Under the pieces are notes generated by a model. It saw only the letters and a list, made by a program, of their open reading frames with translations. It was not told where the DNA came from and did no database searches. Below, in pieces: positions 9,034 through 19,136 of a DNA stretch of 64,000 bases (position 1 is its first letter; every line of letters begins with the position of its first letter). A program made the translations under genes and the position numbers. Origin of the DNA: Pseudomonas anatoliensis (GTDB taxonomy: Bacteria; Pseudomonadota; Gammaproteobacteria; Pseudomonadales; Pseudomonadaceae); NCBI RefSeq assembly GCF_017976235.1, contig NZ_JACVHC010000003.1, forward strand, positions 620,001 through 684,000, in the 5' to 3' direction.

Positions 9034-9137
9034 TGTGCAGGAGCTGCCGAGGGAACCGAGGCTGCGATCTTTTGATCTTGCGATCAGAGGCCAGATCAAA
9101 AGATCGCAGCCTCGTTTCACTCGACAGCTCCTACAGG
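9034..9137. repeat. REPIN of the GATCGCAGCC family, arms in outward order
   Basis: Arms read GCAGGAGCTGCC..GGCTGCGATC then GATCGCAGCC..CAGCTCCTAC, the reverse of the usual arm order of this family in the window. It lies between pstC and pstS. Confidence 0.75.
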
Positions 9138-9145
9138 GTTCCTGC

Positions 9146-9169
9146 AGGTCCGGGGGTTATCCCGGACCT
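9146..9169 (-). terminator. GC-rich hairpin directly after pstS
   Basis: A perfect 9-bp stem AGGTCCGGG / CCCGGACCT with a 6-nt loop starts 6 nt after the pstS stop codon. There is no following U-run, so it is more likely an mRNA-stabilising or partial-termination hairpin that keeps pstS mRNA in excess over pstCAB than a full terminator. Confidence 0.6.
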
Positions 9170-9175
9170 AAGGTG

Positions 9176-10174
9176 TTACTTCTTGGCGACAGCGCCGCCT
9201 TCCTGCAGACCCAGGTCAGCCAGTGCTTTTGCAGCAACCTTGGCTGGCAACGGGATGTAGCCGTCTTTCACAACAACTTCCTGACCCTGTTTGGACAGAA
9301 TCAGTTTCACGAACTCGGCTTCCAGCGGGGCCAGAGGCTTGTTCGGGGCTTTGTTGACGTAAACGTAGAGGAAGCGCGACAGCGGGTACTTGCCGTTCAG
9401 GGCGTTTTCTTCGGTGTCTTCGATGAAATCGGTGCTGCCTTTCTTGGCCAGAGCTACCGTTTTCACGCTTGCGGTCTTGTAGCCGATACCCGAGTAACCA
9501 ACGCCGTTCAGCGAGGAGCTGATCGACTGCACGACCGAAGCCGAACCAGGTTGTTCGTTGACGTTTGGCTTGAAGTCGCCTTTGCACAAGGCTTCTTCTT
9601 TGAAGTAGCCGTAGGTGCCCGATACCGAGTTACGACCGAACAACTGAACCGGCTTGTTCGCCAGGTCGCCAGTCACACCCAGGTCGCCCCAGGTTTTCAC
9701 GTCGGTTTTAGCACCGCACAGGCGAGTGGACGAGAAGATCGCGTCGACTTGCTCCATGGTCAGACCCTTGATCGGGTTGTCCTTGTGTACGAATACAGCC
9801 AGGGCGTCCACGGCAACCGGGATAGCGGTTGGCTTGTAGCCATATTTGGTTTCGAAGGCTTGCAGCTCGTTGTCCTTCATCTTGCGGCTCATCGGGCCCA
9901 GGTTAGCGGTGCCTTCAGTCAGCGCAGGTGGCGCGGTCGAAGAACCGGCGGCCTGAATCTGGATGTTTACGTTCGGGTATTCTTTTTTGTAGTTCTCAGC
10001 CCAGAGGGTCATGAGGTTGGCCAGGGTATCGGAGCCGACGCTGGACAGGTTGCCCGACACACCAGTGGTCTTGGTGTAGCTCGGGATAGCAGGGTCAACA
10101 GCGGCAACCGCGTTGGCAGTCGCAACGCCAGCAGCGACAAAAGTCATTGCCGCCATCAAACGCTTCAGTTTCAT
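9176..10174 (-). CDS. pstS: Periplasmic phosphate-binding protein PstS
   Basis: The 332-residue precursor has a clear signal peptide ([20 protein letters not shown], cleavage near AVA-AV). Phosphate-binding loops are visible: SSVGSDT near residue 45, [10 protein letters not shown] near 75 and [10 protein letters not shown] near 180. It captures phosphate in the periplasm and hands it to PstCA. It is first in the order pstS-pstC-pstA-pstB-phoU. Its own Pho box and -10 lie about 65-95 nt upstream, and a stable hairpin lies right after the stop. One disulphide is possible between the two Cys residues near 152 and 197. Confidence 0.97.
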   Translation of the reverse strand: MKLKRLMAAMTFVAAGVATANAVAAVDPAIPSYTKTTGVSGNLSSVGSDTLANLMTLWAENYKKEYPNVNIQIQAAGSSTAPPALTEGTANLGPMSRKMKDNELQAFETKYGYKPTAIPVAVDALAVFVHKDNPIKGLTMEQVDAIFSSTRLCGAKTDVKTWGDLGVTGDLANKPVQLFGRNSVSGTYGYFKEEALCKGDFKPNVNEQPGSASVVQSISSSLNGVGYSGIGYKTASVKTVALAKKGSTDFIEDTEENALNGKYPLSRFLYVYVNKAPNKPLAPLEAEFVKLILSKQGQEVVVKDGYIPLPAKVAAKALADLGLQEGGAVAKK

Positions 10175-10236
10175 GCCTTACTCCTAGCAGATAGGGTGTG
10201 TTAAGTCGGGGCCAAGTATCAGCAGGCCGTGTTAAC

Positions 10237-10270
10237 ACTCTATGGCTGAAATATGACAATTGGATGAAAG
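10237..10270 (-). promoter_or_regulatory. pstS promoter: Pho box plus -10
   Basis: Minus-strand CTTTCATCCAATTGTCAT (10253-10270) matches the PhoB consensus of two CTGTCAT half-sites 11 bp apart. Ten nt downstream TAGAGT (10237-10242) fits a -10, the standard geometry in which the Pho box replaces the -35. Confidence 0.9.
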
Positions 10271-10310
10271 GCCAGCATTCGGGTTTTACAAGATGATTCG
10301 AGTGACCCCA

Positions 10311-10376
10311 ATCGCGAGCAGGCTCACTCCTACACTTGAAATGCATTCCAAATGTAGGAGTGAGCCTGCTCGCGAT
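10311..10376. repeat. REPIN, TCGCGAGCAGGCTCACTCC family
   Basis: Perfect 23-bp inverted arms (ATCGCGAGCAGGCTCACTCC plus TAC) around a 20-nt centre, between the MFS gene and pstS. Confidence 0.9.
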
Positions 10377-10407
10377 GGCGTCGTTACAGCTACGGATAAT
10401 GTCGGAC

Positions 10408-11706
10408 TCAGCGCCCCTTCTTCCAGAGCCACGCGCCAACCAGAATCCCCATCGCGCAGAGCACTGCCACATAGTAAGCAGGCCCCATCGGGCTTTCTTT
10501 AAGCAGCAGGCTGACGATCATCGGCGTCAGGCCTCCGAAGATTGCGTACGCCACGTTGTACGAGAACGACAACCCGCTGAAACGCACCACTGGCGGGAAC
10601 GCCTTGACCATCACGTACGGTACCGCACCGATGGTGCCGACCAGCAAACCGGTCAGGGCATACAGCGGGAACAGCCAGTTCGGGTGATCGGCGAGGCTGT
10701 GATAGAAGGTCCACGAACTGATCAACAGGCCCAGGCAACCGAACACGAATACGCGGCCAGCGCCAAAGCGATCGGCCAGCGCACCGGAAATAATGCAGCC
10801 AAAGCTCAGGAACACAATCGCCAGGCTGTTGGATTGCAGCGCCGTGGTTGGCGAGAAGTGATAGACCGTTTGCAGCACGGTCGGGGTCATCAGGATCACC
10901 ACAACAATGCCGGCAGACAGCAGCCAGGTCAGCAGCATCGAGATCGCAATCGCCCCGCGATGATCACGCAGCACCGCGCGCAGCGGCACTTCTTCGGCCA
11001 GCGCCTTGCGCAATTGCAGCTCTGCGAACACCGGGGTTTCGTGCAGCCAGCGGCGCAGGTAAACCGAGAACAGACCAAACACGCCGCCGAGCAGGAACGG
11101 AATCCGCCAGGCGTAATCGGATACTTCGGTCGGCGTATAGATGCTGTTGATCGCCGTGGCGACCAGCGAGCCGAGCAGGATACCGGCGGTCAGGCCGCTG
11201 GTGAGGGTGCCACAGGCGTAACCCATATGCTTTTGCGGTACATGTTCGGAAACGAAGACCCACGCCCCCGGCACTTCACCACCGATCGCCGCGCCTTGAA
11301 TCACGCGCATCAATAGAAGAAGGATCGGCGCCCACATGCCGATCTGCGCATACGTCGGCAGCAAACCCATGATCAGGGTCGGCACGGCCATCATGAAGAT
11401 GCTCAAGGTGAACATCTTCTTGCGCCCCAGCAGGTCGCCGAAGTGCGCCATGACGATGCCGCCCAGCGGCCGCGCGAGATAACCGGCGGCGAAGATGCCG
11501 AAGGTCTGCATCATGCGCAGCCACTCGGGCATGTCGGCCGGGAAGAACAGTTTGCCGACTACGGTGGCGAAGAATACGAAGATGATGAAATCGTAGAATT
11601 CCAGCGCGCCACCGAGGGCGGACAGCGACAGAGTCTTGTAGTCATTGCGGGTCAACGGTCGTGCGGGTTGCTCGGGCTGCGCGAGGCTCGAAGGCGCTGT
11701 GGTCAT
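10408..11706 (-). CDS. MFS transporter, metabolite:H+ symporter (KgtP/ProP-like) family
   Basis: The predicted 432-residue protein has twelve membrane segments. The family motif between helices 2 and 3 is present (RPLGGIVMAHFGDLLGRKKMF), and helix 1 holds GALEFYDFIIFVFFA as in the metabolite:H+ symporter group that moves organic acids or proline/betaine. The start is set at MTTAPSS because the reading frame upstream (32 codons) does not look like protein of this family and the N terminus then has normal length. It stands alone; the next gene upstream is divergent. Substrate is unknown, with a dicarboxylate the likeliest guess. Confidence 0.88.
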   Translation of the reverse strand: MTTAPSSLAQPEQPARPLTRNDYKTLSLSALGGALEFYDFIIFVFFATVVGKLFFPADMPEWLRMMQTFGIFAAGYLARPLGGIVMAHFGDLLGRKKMFTLSIFMMAVPTLIMGLLPTYAQIGMWAPILLLLMRVIQGAAIGGEVPGAWVFVSEHVPQKHMGYACGTLTSGLTAGILLGSLVATAINSIYTPTEVSDYAWRIPFLLGGVFGLFSVYLRRWLHETPVFAELQLRKALAEEVPLRAVLRDHRGAIAISMLLTWLLSAGIVVVILMTPTVLQTVYHFSPTTALQSNSLAIVFLSFGCIISGALADRFGAGRVFVFGCLGLLISSWTFYHSLADHPNWLFPLYALTGLLVGTIGAVPYVMVKAFPPVVRFSGLSFSYNVAYAIFGGLTPMIVSLLLKESPMGPAYYVAVLCAMGILVGAWLWKKGR

Positions 11707-12080
11707 GGCAAGGGCTTCTCTTATAGTCGGATCTGCCGCCACAACAACGCTGGCGGTGGCTTGGGCAGGTTCGGCACCATAGCAAATTGTTCGAAAAAGC
11801 ACATAGAGCCGCGTATTTGACAGTCGAAATCAGAACCGGACGGTCGTCGTGGAGTCTACCGACCGATATACTCGCAAACTTGCCCCGGTTTGTAGGGGGT
11901 TGCTGTGCGAAAACGTTGTTGGCCCGCCCTTTGATCGGCGCAGCCGGTTTCGCAGAGTTTCCCTTTAGTTGCTTACGGAAAACGTGACGAACGTAGTATG
12001 TTCGGTGCTGAATCGTTTTTCCCGAAGACGGCTACCACCAGCAGCACACACGAAGAGTCACGGGTCAGAGGCCCCCCGGC
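11707..12080. other. 374-bp divergent intergenic region
   Basis: It lies between the MFS gene and the thioesterase gene. It must hold both promoters, but no convincing operator, hairpin or small gene was seen. An A/T-rich patch at about 11780-11880 is the likeliest promoter zone. Confidence 0.5.
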
Positions 12081-12485
12081 ATGATAGAACTCGAACAAGA
12101 AGATCCGATCCCGCAAGGCGACCTGGCCCTGCAAATTACCGCGCTTCCGCGCGAAACCAACGGCTTTGGCGATATTTTCGGCGGCTGGCTGGTAGCGCAG
12201 ATGGATTTGGCCGGCACCGCGATGGCCAGCCGTGTCGCCGGTGGCCGCGTGGCCACTGTCGCTATCGACCGTATGGCGTTTCTGGTGCCTGTGGCGGTCG
12301 GCGCGCAATTGTCGTTTTACACCCAGACCCTGGAAATCGGTCGCAGCTCGATCCAGATGATGGTCGAGGTGTGGAGCGACGATCCGCTGTCCAGCGAATG
12401 GCGCAAGGTGACCGAAGCGGTATTCGTCTTCGTCGCCATCGACGGCAGCGGCCGCACTCGTTCAGTGCCGCCACGCGCACGTTAA
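12081..12485 (+). CDS. Acyl-CoA thioesterase, YciA-like hotdog protein
   Basis: A 134-residue single hotdog domain. The family signature is near the start: TNGFGDIFGGWLVAQMDLAG, with the catalytic-type Asp followed by IFGG and the long central helix, then the RVATVAIDRMAFLVPVAVGA strand pair. YciA-type enzymes hydrolyse short- to long-chain acyl-CoA in the cytoplasm. GAGG about 9 nt upstream supports the ATG. The next gene, a mutarotase, follows after 58 nt on the same strand, but no functional link is evident. Confidence 0.9.
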   Translation: MIELEQEDPIPQGDLALQITALPRETNGFGDIFGGWLVAQMDLAGTAMASRVAGGRVATVAIDRMAFLVPVAVGAQLSFYTQTLEIGRSSIQMMVEVWSDDPLSSEWRKVTEAVFVFVAIDGSGRTRSVPPRAR

Positions 12486-12543
12486 ACCTCGCGGCCGTTT
12501 TGCGGTCGATAGTCGTCCCAAGTGTCTGATCGAGAGCTGTCCC

Positions 12544-13443
12544 ATGACCACGCCCAACGTTGAAGCCGTGAAACTGGATGAACTGAACTGCTGGCGCATT
12601 CGCCACGGTCAGGCCGAAGTGCTGGTCGCTCAGCAAGGCGCGCACATTCTCAGTTACCAGATCGACGGACAGCCGCCGATCATCTGGCTCAACGACAAGG
12701 CCGAGTTCAAGACTGGCAAGAGCATCCGCGCCGGTGTGCCTGTGTGCTGGCCGTGGTTTGGCAAGTTCGAACGCAATCCGCAGAGCGTACAGGCGATGTA
12801 CACCGGTGAGCAGCCGGCACCTGCGCACGGTCTGGTGCGGGCGATGGATTGGGAACTGGGCGGCATCGAAGCCGAGAGCAACGGGATCAAGGTCGAGTTC
12901 AAGTTGCCCTATCCCGAAGGTGGCCTGCCGGGCTGGCCCCATCAGGTGGATCTGACCCTGACCCTGCATCTGTCGGATCAGCTGCAATTCAGCCTGACCA
13001 GCCATAACCGTGGCAGTGACACCGTCAGCCTGAGTCAGGCGCTGCATACCTATTTTGCTGTCAGCGATGTGCGCAATGCGCATGTCGACGGCGTGAAGGG
13101 GCTGGATTACATCGAGACGCTGGATGACTGGAAAACCCACAGCCAGCAAGGCGATCTGCATTTTGCCGGTGAAACCGATCGCATCTACCTCGATACCCCG
13201 CCGCAACTGAGCATCGTCGACCCGACTTGGGAACGGCGCATCGTGCTGACCTCTACCGGCTCGCGGACTGCCGTGATCTGGAACCCGTGGATCGACCGTG
13301 CTGCGGCGCTCAGCGATATGGATAACGATGGCTGGCAGCGCATGCTGTGCATCGAGACGGCGAATGTGATGGATGACATCGTCACGCTCGCGCCGGGGGC
13401 GAGTCATACCATGGGCGTCAGCGTCGCCAGCAAACCGCTTTAA
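12544..13443 (+). CDS. D-hexose-6-phosphate mutarotase (YeaD family)
   Basis: The 299-residue protein is of the aldose-1-epimerase fold. Visible motifs: QGAHILSYQ near 33, GVPVCWPWFG near 62, AHGLVRAMDWELG near 97 (with the active-site His) and LHTYFAVSDV near 167, ending in a WNPWIDRAAALSDM segment that holds the catalytic acid region. It interconverts alpha and beta anomers of glucose-6-phosphate or related sugars. Start, length and ending are normal for the family. A REPIN follows the stop at once. Confidence 0.93.
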   Translation: MTTPNVEAVKLDELNCWRIRHGQAEVLVAQQGAHILSYQIDGQPPIIWLNDKAEFKTGKSIRAGVPVCWPWFGKFERNPQSVQAMYTGEQPAPAHGLVRAMDWELGGIEAESNGIKVEFKLPYPEGGLPGWPHQVDLTLTLHLSDQLQFSLTSHNRGSDTVSLSQALHTYFAVSDVRNAHVDGVKGLDYIETLDDWKTHSQQGDLHFAGETDRIYLDTPPQLSIVDPTWERRIVLTSTGSRTAVIWNPWIDRAAALSDMDNDGWQRMLCIETANVMDDIVTLAPGASHTMGVSVASKPL

Positions 13444-13524
13444 GATCAAAAGATCGCAGCCTTCGGCAGCTCCTATAGGGAAACGCATTCCAATGTAGGA
13501 GCTGCCGAAGGCTGCGATCTTTTG
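13444..13524. repeat. REPIN, GATCGCAGCC..CTCC family
   Basis: Arms AGATCGCAGCCTTCGGCAGC and its complement, one base off perfect (TCCTATAG). It fills the gap between the convergent mutarotase and DUF3299 genes. Confidence 0.9.
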
Positions 13525-13526
13525 CT

Positions 13527-14063
13527 TTAGAGATCCGACTCCTGCACCACCCGCACCTTGTCCGCCTCCAGCGCATACGCTGCATCGGCCAGATCATTGC
13601 TGACCTTCTCGACCTTCAACGTGCCGGTCACCCACAGCGGCGTGTAGATGTCGTCCAGCTTCAGACCCTTCGGATATCGCACCAGCACCAGTTGATTCGG
13701 CGGCGGTGGCGGCACGTGGATGCATGCGCCCGGGTACGGCACGAGGAAAAACAGCGTGCTGCGGCCCTTGGCGTCGGATTCCAGCGGCACCGGATAACCA
13801 CCGATGCGGATGTGTTTGTCATTCATCGACGCTACGGTTTTGCTCGAATACATCACCGCCGGCAGACCTTTGGCCTGCTTCATCCCGCCCTTCTCGGTGA
13901 AGGTGCCGATGGCTTCCGGGGAGTTGTGATCGATTTCAGGCATGGCCTCGAGGGCCTTTTGATCCGACTTGGACATCAGGTCGAGCCAGTCAGTTTCCGG
14001 CAGTTCGCCGGCGTGGGCCAAACCGCTGCCCAGTAAGAGGAGAGTCAACAGAAGACGGCGCAT
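13527..14063 (-). CDS. Exported DUF3299 protein
   Basis: A 178-residue protein with a signal peptide (MRRLLLTLLLLGSGLAHA). The mature part has the DUF3299 pattern: ETDWLDLM near the start, a GYPVPLE segment, FFLVPYPGACIHVPPPPPNQ around 105-125, then LWVTGTLKVE. A role in lipid or lipoprotein export, or copper handling, has been suggested for relatives, but the function is not established. It stands alone and convergent with the mutarotase gene. The Cys in GACIHVP is the only Cys and is a conserved family feature as I recall. Confidence 0.8.
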   Translation of the reverse strand: MRRLLLTLLLLGSGLAHAGELPETDWLDLMSKSDQKALEAMPEIDHNSPEAIGTFTEKGGMKQAKGLPAVMYSSKTVASMNDKHIRIGGYPVPLESDAKGRSTLFFLVPYPGACIHVPPPPPNQLVLVRYPKGLKLDDIYTPLWVTGTLKVEKVSNDLADAAYALEADKVRVVQESDL

Positions 14064-14150
14064 GAATGTGCTCGGTAAAAAAGGATGATAAATCGCCGAG
14101 CATTCTAGCCCTCCCCGCCGCGCTGGCGGAGAGGACTTCGTCGCTTTGGA

Positions 14151-14396
14151 TCAGTTCTTTTTGATCAGGCCGTAGATCACCAGCAACACGACTGCGCCAA
14201 CCAGTGCGCCGAGGAAGCCTGCGCCCTCGCCCGCCTGATAAATGCCCAGAGCCTGGCCGCCGTAAGTGGCCGCCAGCGAACCGCCGATACCGAGCAGGAT
14301 GGTCATGATCCAGCCCATGCTGTCATCGCCCGGTTTCAGGAACCGAGCCAGCAGGCCGACGATCAAGCCGATAAAGATGGTTCCGATAATTCCCAT
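14151..14396 (-). CDS. GlsB/YeaQ/YmgE family small membrane protein
   Basis: An 81-residue protein with three membrane segments rich in Gly and Ala (IIGTIFIGLIVGLLARFL; MGWIMTILLGIGGSLAATYGG; GFLGALVGAVVLLVIYGLI). This is the transglycosylase-associated/GlsB family, often induced by stress. The molecular role is unknown. It has the typical family length and the conserved PGDDxMGWIMTILLGIxG stretch. It is monocistronic as far as can be seen. Confidence 0.9.
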   Translation of the reverse strand: MGIIGTIFIGLIVGLLARFLKPGDDSMGWIMTILLGIGGSLAATYGGQALGIYQAGEGAGFLGALVGAVVLLVIYGLIKKN

Positions 14397-14508
14397 GGCA
14401 TTTCCCTCTGTGTGAATTGGCTATGCCAAAGCCTAGACAGACTTTGGCATCCTGCCATCAGAGAACGGCGGCCCCTGAATGGTTCCGCCGCTGCCACATG
14501 AAACTGTT

Positions 14509-15591
14509 TTACTCGGCGATCAGCGCCTGAACCTTGAGGATCTGCGCCTGGAGCGTGGCCTTGTCGGCGCAACGCAGGTTGGCGTGACCGACCTTGCGTC
14601 CGGCCTTGAAGGCTTTGCCGTAGTGATGCAAATGGCAATCTTCGATGGCGATGACTTTCTCGACCGGCGGGACAACGCCGATAAAGTTGAGCATCGCGCT
14701 CTCGCCGACCGTGGCCGTCGAACCCAGCGGCAGACCGGCAACGGCCCGCAGATGGTTTTCGAACTGGCTGCACTCGGCGCCTTCGGTGGTCCAGTGCCCG
14801 GAGTTGTGCACGCGCGGGGCGATTTCGTTGGCCTTGAGGCCGCCGTCGACTTCAAAGAACTCGAACGCCATCACACCGACATAATCCAGCTGCTTGAGCA
14901 CACGGCTGGAATAGTCTTCGGCCAACGCCTGCAACGGGTGATCAGTGCTGGCAACCGACAGTTTGAGGATGCCGCTGTCGTGGGTGTTGTGCACCAACGG
15001 GTAGAACTTCGTTTCACCATCGCGAGCGCGCACGGCGATCAGCGAGACTTCACCGGTGAACGGCACGAAGCCTTCCAGCAAGCAGGCAACGCTGCCGAGT
15101 TCGGCGAAGGTGCCAACCACATCTTCAGGCGTGCGCAGGACTTTCTGACCCTTGCCGTCGTAACCCAGCGTGCGGGTTTTCAGCACAGCCGGCAGACCGA
15201 TTGCAGCCACGGCAGCATCCAGATCGGCTTGTGACTGAATGTCGGCGAAGGCCGGGGTCGGAATCCCCAGATCCTTGAACATGCTCTTTTCGAACCAGCG
15301 GTCGCGAGCGATGCGCAGGGCTTCGGCGCTCGGATAGACCGGCACGAATTGCGAGAGAAACGCTACGGTTTCAGCCGGGACGCTTTCAAATTCGAAGGTC
15401 ACCAGATCGACTTCATCGGCCAGTTGGCGCAGATGGTCCTGATCGCCGTAATCGGCCCGCAGGTGTTCGCCCAACGCAGCGGCGCAAGCGTCCGGCGCAG
15501 GATCGAGGAAAGCGAAGTTCATGCCCAGCGGGGTGCCCGCCAGGGCCAACATGCGACCCAACTGGCCGCCACCGATTACACCGATCTTCAT
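14509..15591 (-). CDS. purK: 5-(carboxyamino)imidazole ribonucleotide synthase PurK
   Basis: The predicted 360-residue ATP-grasp enzyme makes N5-CAIR from AIR, ATP and bicarbonate in purine synthesis. It starts with the dinucleotide-like loop MKIGVIGGGQLGRMLA and has the ATP-grasp segments KTRTLGYDGKGQKVLR and EGFVPFTGEVSLIAVR, and the metal-binding NEIAPRVHNSGHWT motif. The start is fixed by GAGG eight nt before the ATG. It follows purE by 10 nt on the same strand, the classic purEK operon. Confidence 0.97.
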   Translation of the reverse strand: MKIGVIGGGQLGRMLALAGTPLGMNFAFLDPAPDACAAALGEHLRADYGDQDHLRQLADEVDLVTFEFESVPAETVAFLSQFVPVYPSAEALRIARDRWFEKSMFKDLGIPTPAFADIQSQADLDAAVAAIGLPAVLKTRTLGYDGKGQKVLRTPEDVVGTFAELGSVACLLEGFVPFTGEVSLIAVRARDGETKFYPLVHNTHDSGILKLSVASTDHPLQALAEDYSSRVLKQLDYVGVMAFEFFEVDGGLKANEIAPRVHNSGHWTTEGAECSQFENHLRAVAGLPLGSTATVGESAMLNFIGVVPPVEKVIAIEDCHLHHYGKAFKAGRKVGHANLRCADKATLQAQILKVQALIAE

Positions 15592-15601
15592 CTCAACAAC
15601 C

Positions 15602-16093
15602 TCAGGCAATACGTGGGTCTGGATTGTCCAGGACGCTGTCTGTCTGCTCGGCACGGAAGGTTTTCAGCACCGCGTGGAACTGTGGATGCTTGGCACCAAG
15701 GATACTTGCCGACAGAAGAGCCGCGTTGATCGCGCCAGCCTTGCCGATGGCCAGGGTGGCAACCGGAATACCGGCCGGCATTTGCACGATCGACAGCAGC
15801 GAATCGACGCCCGAGAGCATTGCCGATTGCACGGGAACACCCAGCACCGGCAGGTGGGTCTTGGCCGCACACATGCCTGGCAAGTGGGCTGCGCCACCGG
15901 CACCGGCGATAATCACCTCGATGCCGCGGCCTTCAGCCTCTTCGGCGTACTGGAACAGCAGATCCGGGGTACGGTGCGCAGAAACCACCTTGACCTCGTA
16001 CGGGATGCCGAGCTTTTCCAGCATATCGGCGGTGTGGCTAAGGGTGGACCAATCGGACTTGGAGCCCATGATCACGCCAACCAGTGCACTCAT
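15602..16093 (-). CDS. purE: N5-CAIR mutase PurE
   Basis: The 163-residue class I PurE converts N5-CAIR to CAIR. Signature segments are GSKSDWSTL (near 11), SAHRTP (near 40), [10 protein letters not shown] (near 70) and [19 protein letters not shown] with the conserved Ser. It forms an octamer in other bacteria. It is the first gene of purEK and is preceded by a leader with three hairpins, so attenuation is possible. Confidence 0.97.
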   Translation of the reverse strand: MSALVGVIMGSKSDWSTLSHTADMLEKLGIPYEVKVVSAHRTPDLLFQYAEEAEGRGIEVIIAGAGGAAHLPGMCAAKTHLPVLGVPVQSAMLSGVDSLLSIVQMPAGIPVATLAIGKAGAINAALLSASILGAKHPQFHAVLKTFRAEQTDSVLDNPDPRIA

Positions 16094-16113
16094 CGTCGCG
16101 CCTCTTCTCTCTG

Positions 16114-16212
16114 GGCGCCCGCAGGCGCGTCAAAAACAACAAACCACGCAGGTTGCGTGGCTTGATTGTACGAAAAATGGCCGGTCGTACCGGCCAAAGG
16201 CCGCGCAGTATA
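16114..16212 (-). promoter_or_regulatory. purE promoter and leader with tandem terminator-like hairpins
   Basis: On the minus strand TATACT (16207-16212) is a near-perfect -10. Just after the predicted start come hairpin 1 (perfect, 16179-16195, GGCCGGT/ACCGGCC, then ATTTTT), hairpin 2 (16144-16160, CCACGCA/TGCGTGG, then TTTGTTGTTTTT) and a third GC hairpin (16115-16128) near the ribosome site. Hairpin 2 is a full intrinsic terminator upstream of purE. It could attenuate purEK, end a small RNA, or serve as terminator for the LysR gene. Confidence 0.65.
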
Positions 16213-16300
16213 CCGCAATGAAAGTAATAAACAGCCCCCTGCGCGACCATCTGTCATCTGCCGCAAAAGCCCGGTTTTATTGACCTGAAGGTCAGCCAAA

Positions 16301-16384
16301 AAGATCAAAAGATCGCAGCCTTCGGCAGCTCCTACAGGGGAGCGCATTTCAACATGTAGGAGCTGCCGAAGGCTGCGATCTTTT
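16301..16384. repeat. REPIN, GATCGCAGCC..CTCCTAC family
   Basis: Long inverted arms (AAGATCGCAGCCTTCGGCAG with matching end) around a 20-nt centre, between the LysR gene and the purE leader. Confidence 0.9.
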
Positions 16385-16401
16385 CCCCCAGACACCCTCC
16401 A

Positions 16402-17310
16402 TCAGGAAGCTTGGGCTGCGCCACCTTCGAGCTTGCGCCACAGCAACCTCACGTTGGCCTTGCGCACCAGTGCGCAGCGGTACAGACGAATTTCCAGTGG
16501 CACATGCCATTGCGGGCCGCCGCACACAACCAGCTCGCCACGGGCCAGTTCGGCACGCACACTCAGTTGTGGCACCCAGGCAATGCCGAGGCCTTCCAGC
16601 GCCATGCTTTTCAGGCTGTCGGCCATGGCGGTTTCATAAATGGTGGTGAATCGCAGCTGACGTTGACGCAGTAAACCGTTTACGGAACGGCCGAGGAAAG
16701 CTCCGGCGCTGTAGGCGAGCAGCGGCACGCTGGCTTCGCCCTCCAGATCGAACAACGGTTTACCTTCGACATCTGCCGCGCACACCGGCAACATTTCGGT
16801 CTGGCCCAAGTGCAGCGACGGGAAAATCTCCGGGTCCATCTGCATCGCTGCGTCCGGGTCATAGAACGCCAGCATCAGGTCACAACCACCCTCGCGCAAC
16901 GCATGCACGGCGTCGCCAACGTTGGTCGCTACCAACCGAGTGGCAATGTTCAGCCCTTCATTACGCAGTTGCGCGATCCAGCGCGGGAAGAAACCCAGCG
17001 CCAGGGAGTGAGCGGCGGCCACCTGCATCACCTCGCCCTGCCCGCCTTCCAGATGATGCAGGTGGCGCAGCACTTCGCCGAGCTGCTCGACCACGGTGCG
17101 CGCGGTCACCAGAAACAATTGCCCCGCCGCCGTCAGCTCGATCGGCGTGCGCGATCGATTGACCAGGGTCAGCCCCAGCGCCGCTTCGAGGCTGCGAATC
17201 CGCCGACTGAATGCCGGCTGAGTCACGAAACGTCGTTCGGCGGCCTGCGAGAAGCTGCGGGTGGCGGCCAGAGCACTGAAGTCCTCGAGCCATTTGCTTT
17301 CCAGATTCAT
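16402..17310 (-). CDS. LysR-type regulator next to aspA
   Basis: The 302-residue LysR protein has an N-terminal winged HTH (LEDFSALAATRSFSQAAERRFVTQPAFSRRIRSLEAALG) and a substrate-binding domain. The start at MNLESKW is chosen because GGAGG lies 5 nt upstream; an upstream in-frame start has none. It is divergent from aspA, and a T-N11-A palindrome between them (17378-17394) is the probable operator. It probably controls aspartate ammonia-lyase, with an amino acid or C4 acid as effector; that is inference from position. Confidence 0.88.
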   Translation of the reverse strand: MNLESKWLEDFSALAATRSFSQAAERRFVTQPAFSRRIRSLEAALGLTLVNRSRTPIELTAAGQLFLVTARTVVEQLGEVLRHLHHLEGGQGEVMQVAAAHSLALGFFPRWIAQLRNEGLNIATRLVATNVGDAVHALREGGCDLMLAFYDPDAAMQMDPEIFPSLHLGQTEMLPVCAADVEGKPLFDLEGEASVPLLAYSAGAFLGRSVNGLLRQRQLRFTTIYETAMADSLKSMALEGLGIAWVPQLSVRAELARGELVVCGGPQWHVPLEIRLYRCALVRKANVRLLWRKLEGGAAQAS

Positions 17311-17377
17311 CACGTCCTCCCGGACACGCACCAAAACAGGTCACACGTCTGCCGCGCACGCGGCGTCACACGGGCAT

Positions 17378-17394
17378 TATGCCGAATGTGCATA
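17378..17394. promoter_or_regulatory. LysR-type box between the LysR gene and aspA
   Basis: TATGC-N7-GCATA is a perfect 5-7-5 inverted repeat. It contains the ATGC-N7-GCAT core, which is the T-N11-A pattern of LysR sites. It lies 97 bp before aspA and 68 bp before the regulator gene. Confidence 0.65.
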
Positions 17395-17490
17395 GGCCAG
17401 TGCTTAACAGCATTGGCCCAAATTTCCCCACAAGCCTAGCATTCGCAGCGTTCCGGCACAGACCGGGTCCATATCGAGATGATTTCTATC

Positions 17491-18915
<1,425 letters not shown>

Positions 18916-18976
18916 GCCGACGCGTTATTTGTAGCACCGCTCACCAGGTCGAGGGACTAGACACCTCTCACCTTTT

Positions 18977-19012
18977 GAGGGCTTGGGGATTTTTCTCCAG
19001 GCCCTTTTTTTT
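18977..19012 (+). terminator. Intrinsic terminator after aspA
   Basis: A stem GGGCTTGGGGA / TCTCCAGGCCC with G-U pairs is followed by eight T. It lies 62 nt after the aspA stop. Confidence 0.85.
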
Positions 19013-19061
19013 AACTTCTTTGCGGGCAGGACGTTAAATGTTTTGTGCTTTTGATACCGCC

Positions 19062-19136
19062 AAGATCGCAGCCTTCGGCAGCTCCTACATTAATTGATGT
19101 GCACCTGTAGGAGCTGCCGAAGGCTGCGATCTTTTG
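19062..19136. repeat. REPIN, GATCGCAGCC..CTCCTAC family
   Basis: Near-perfect arms AAGATCGCAGCCTTCGGCAG and complement around a 20-nt centre, downstream of the aspA terminator. Confidence 0.9.
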
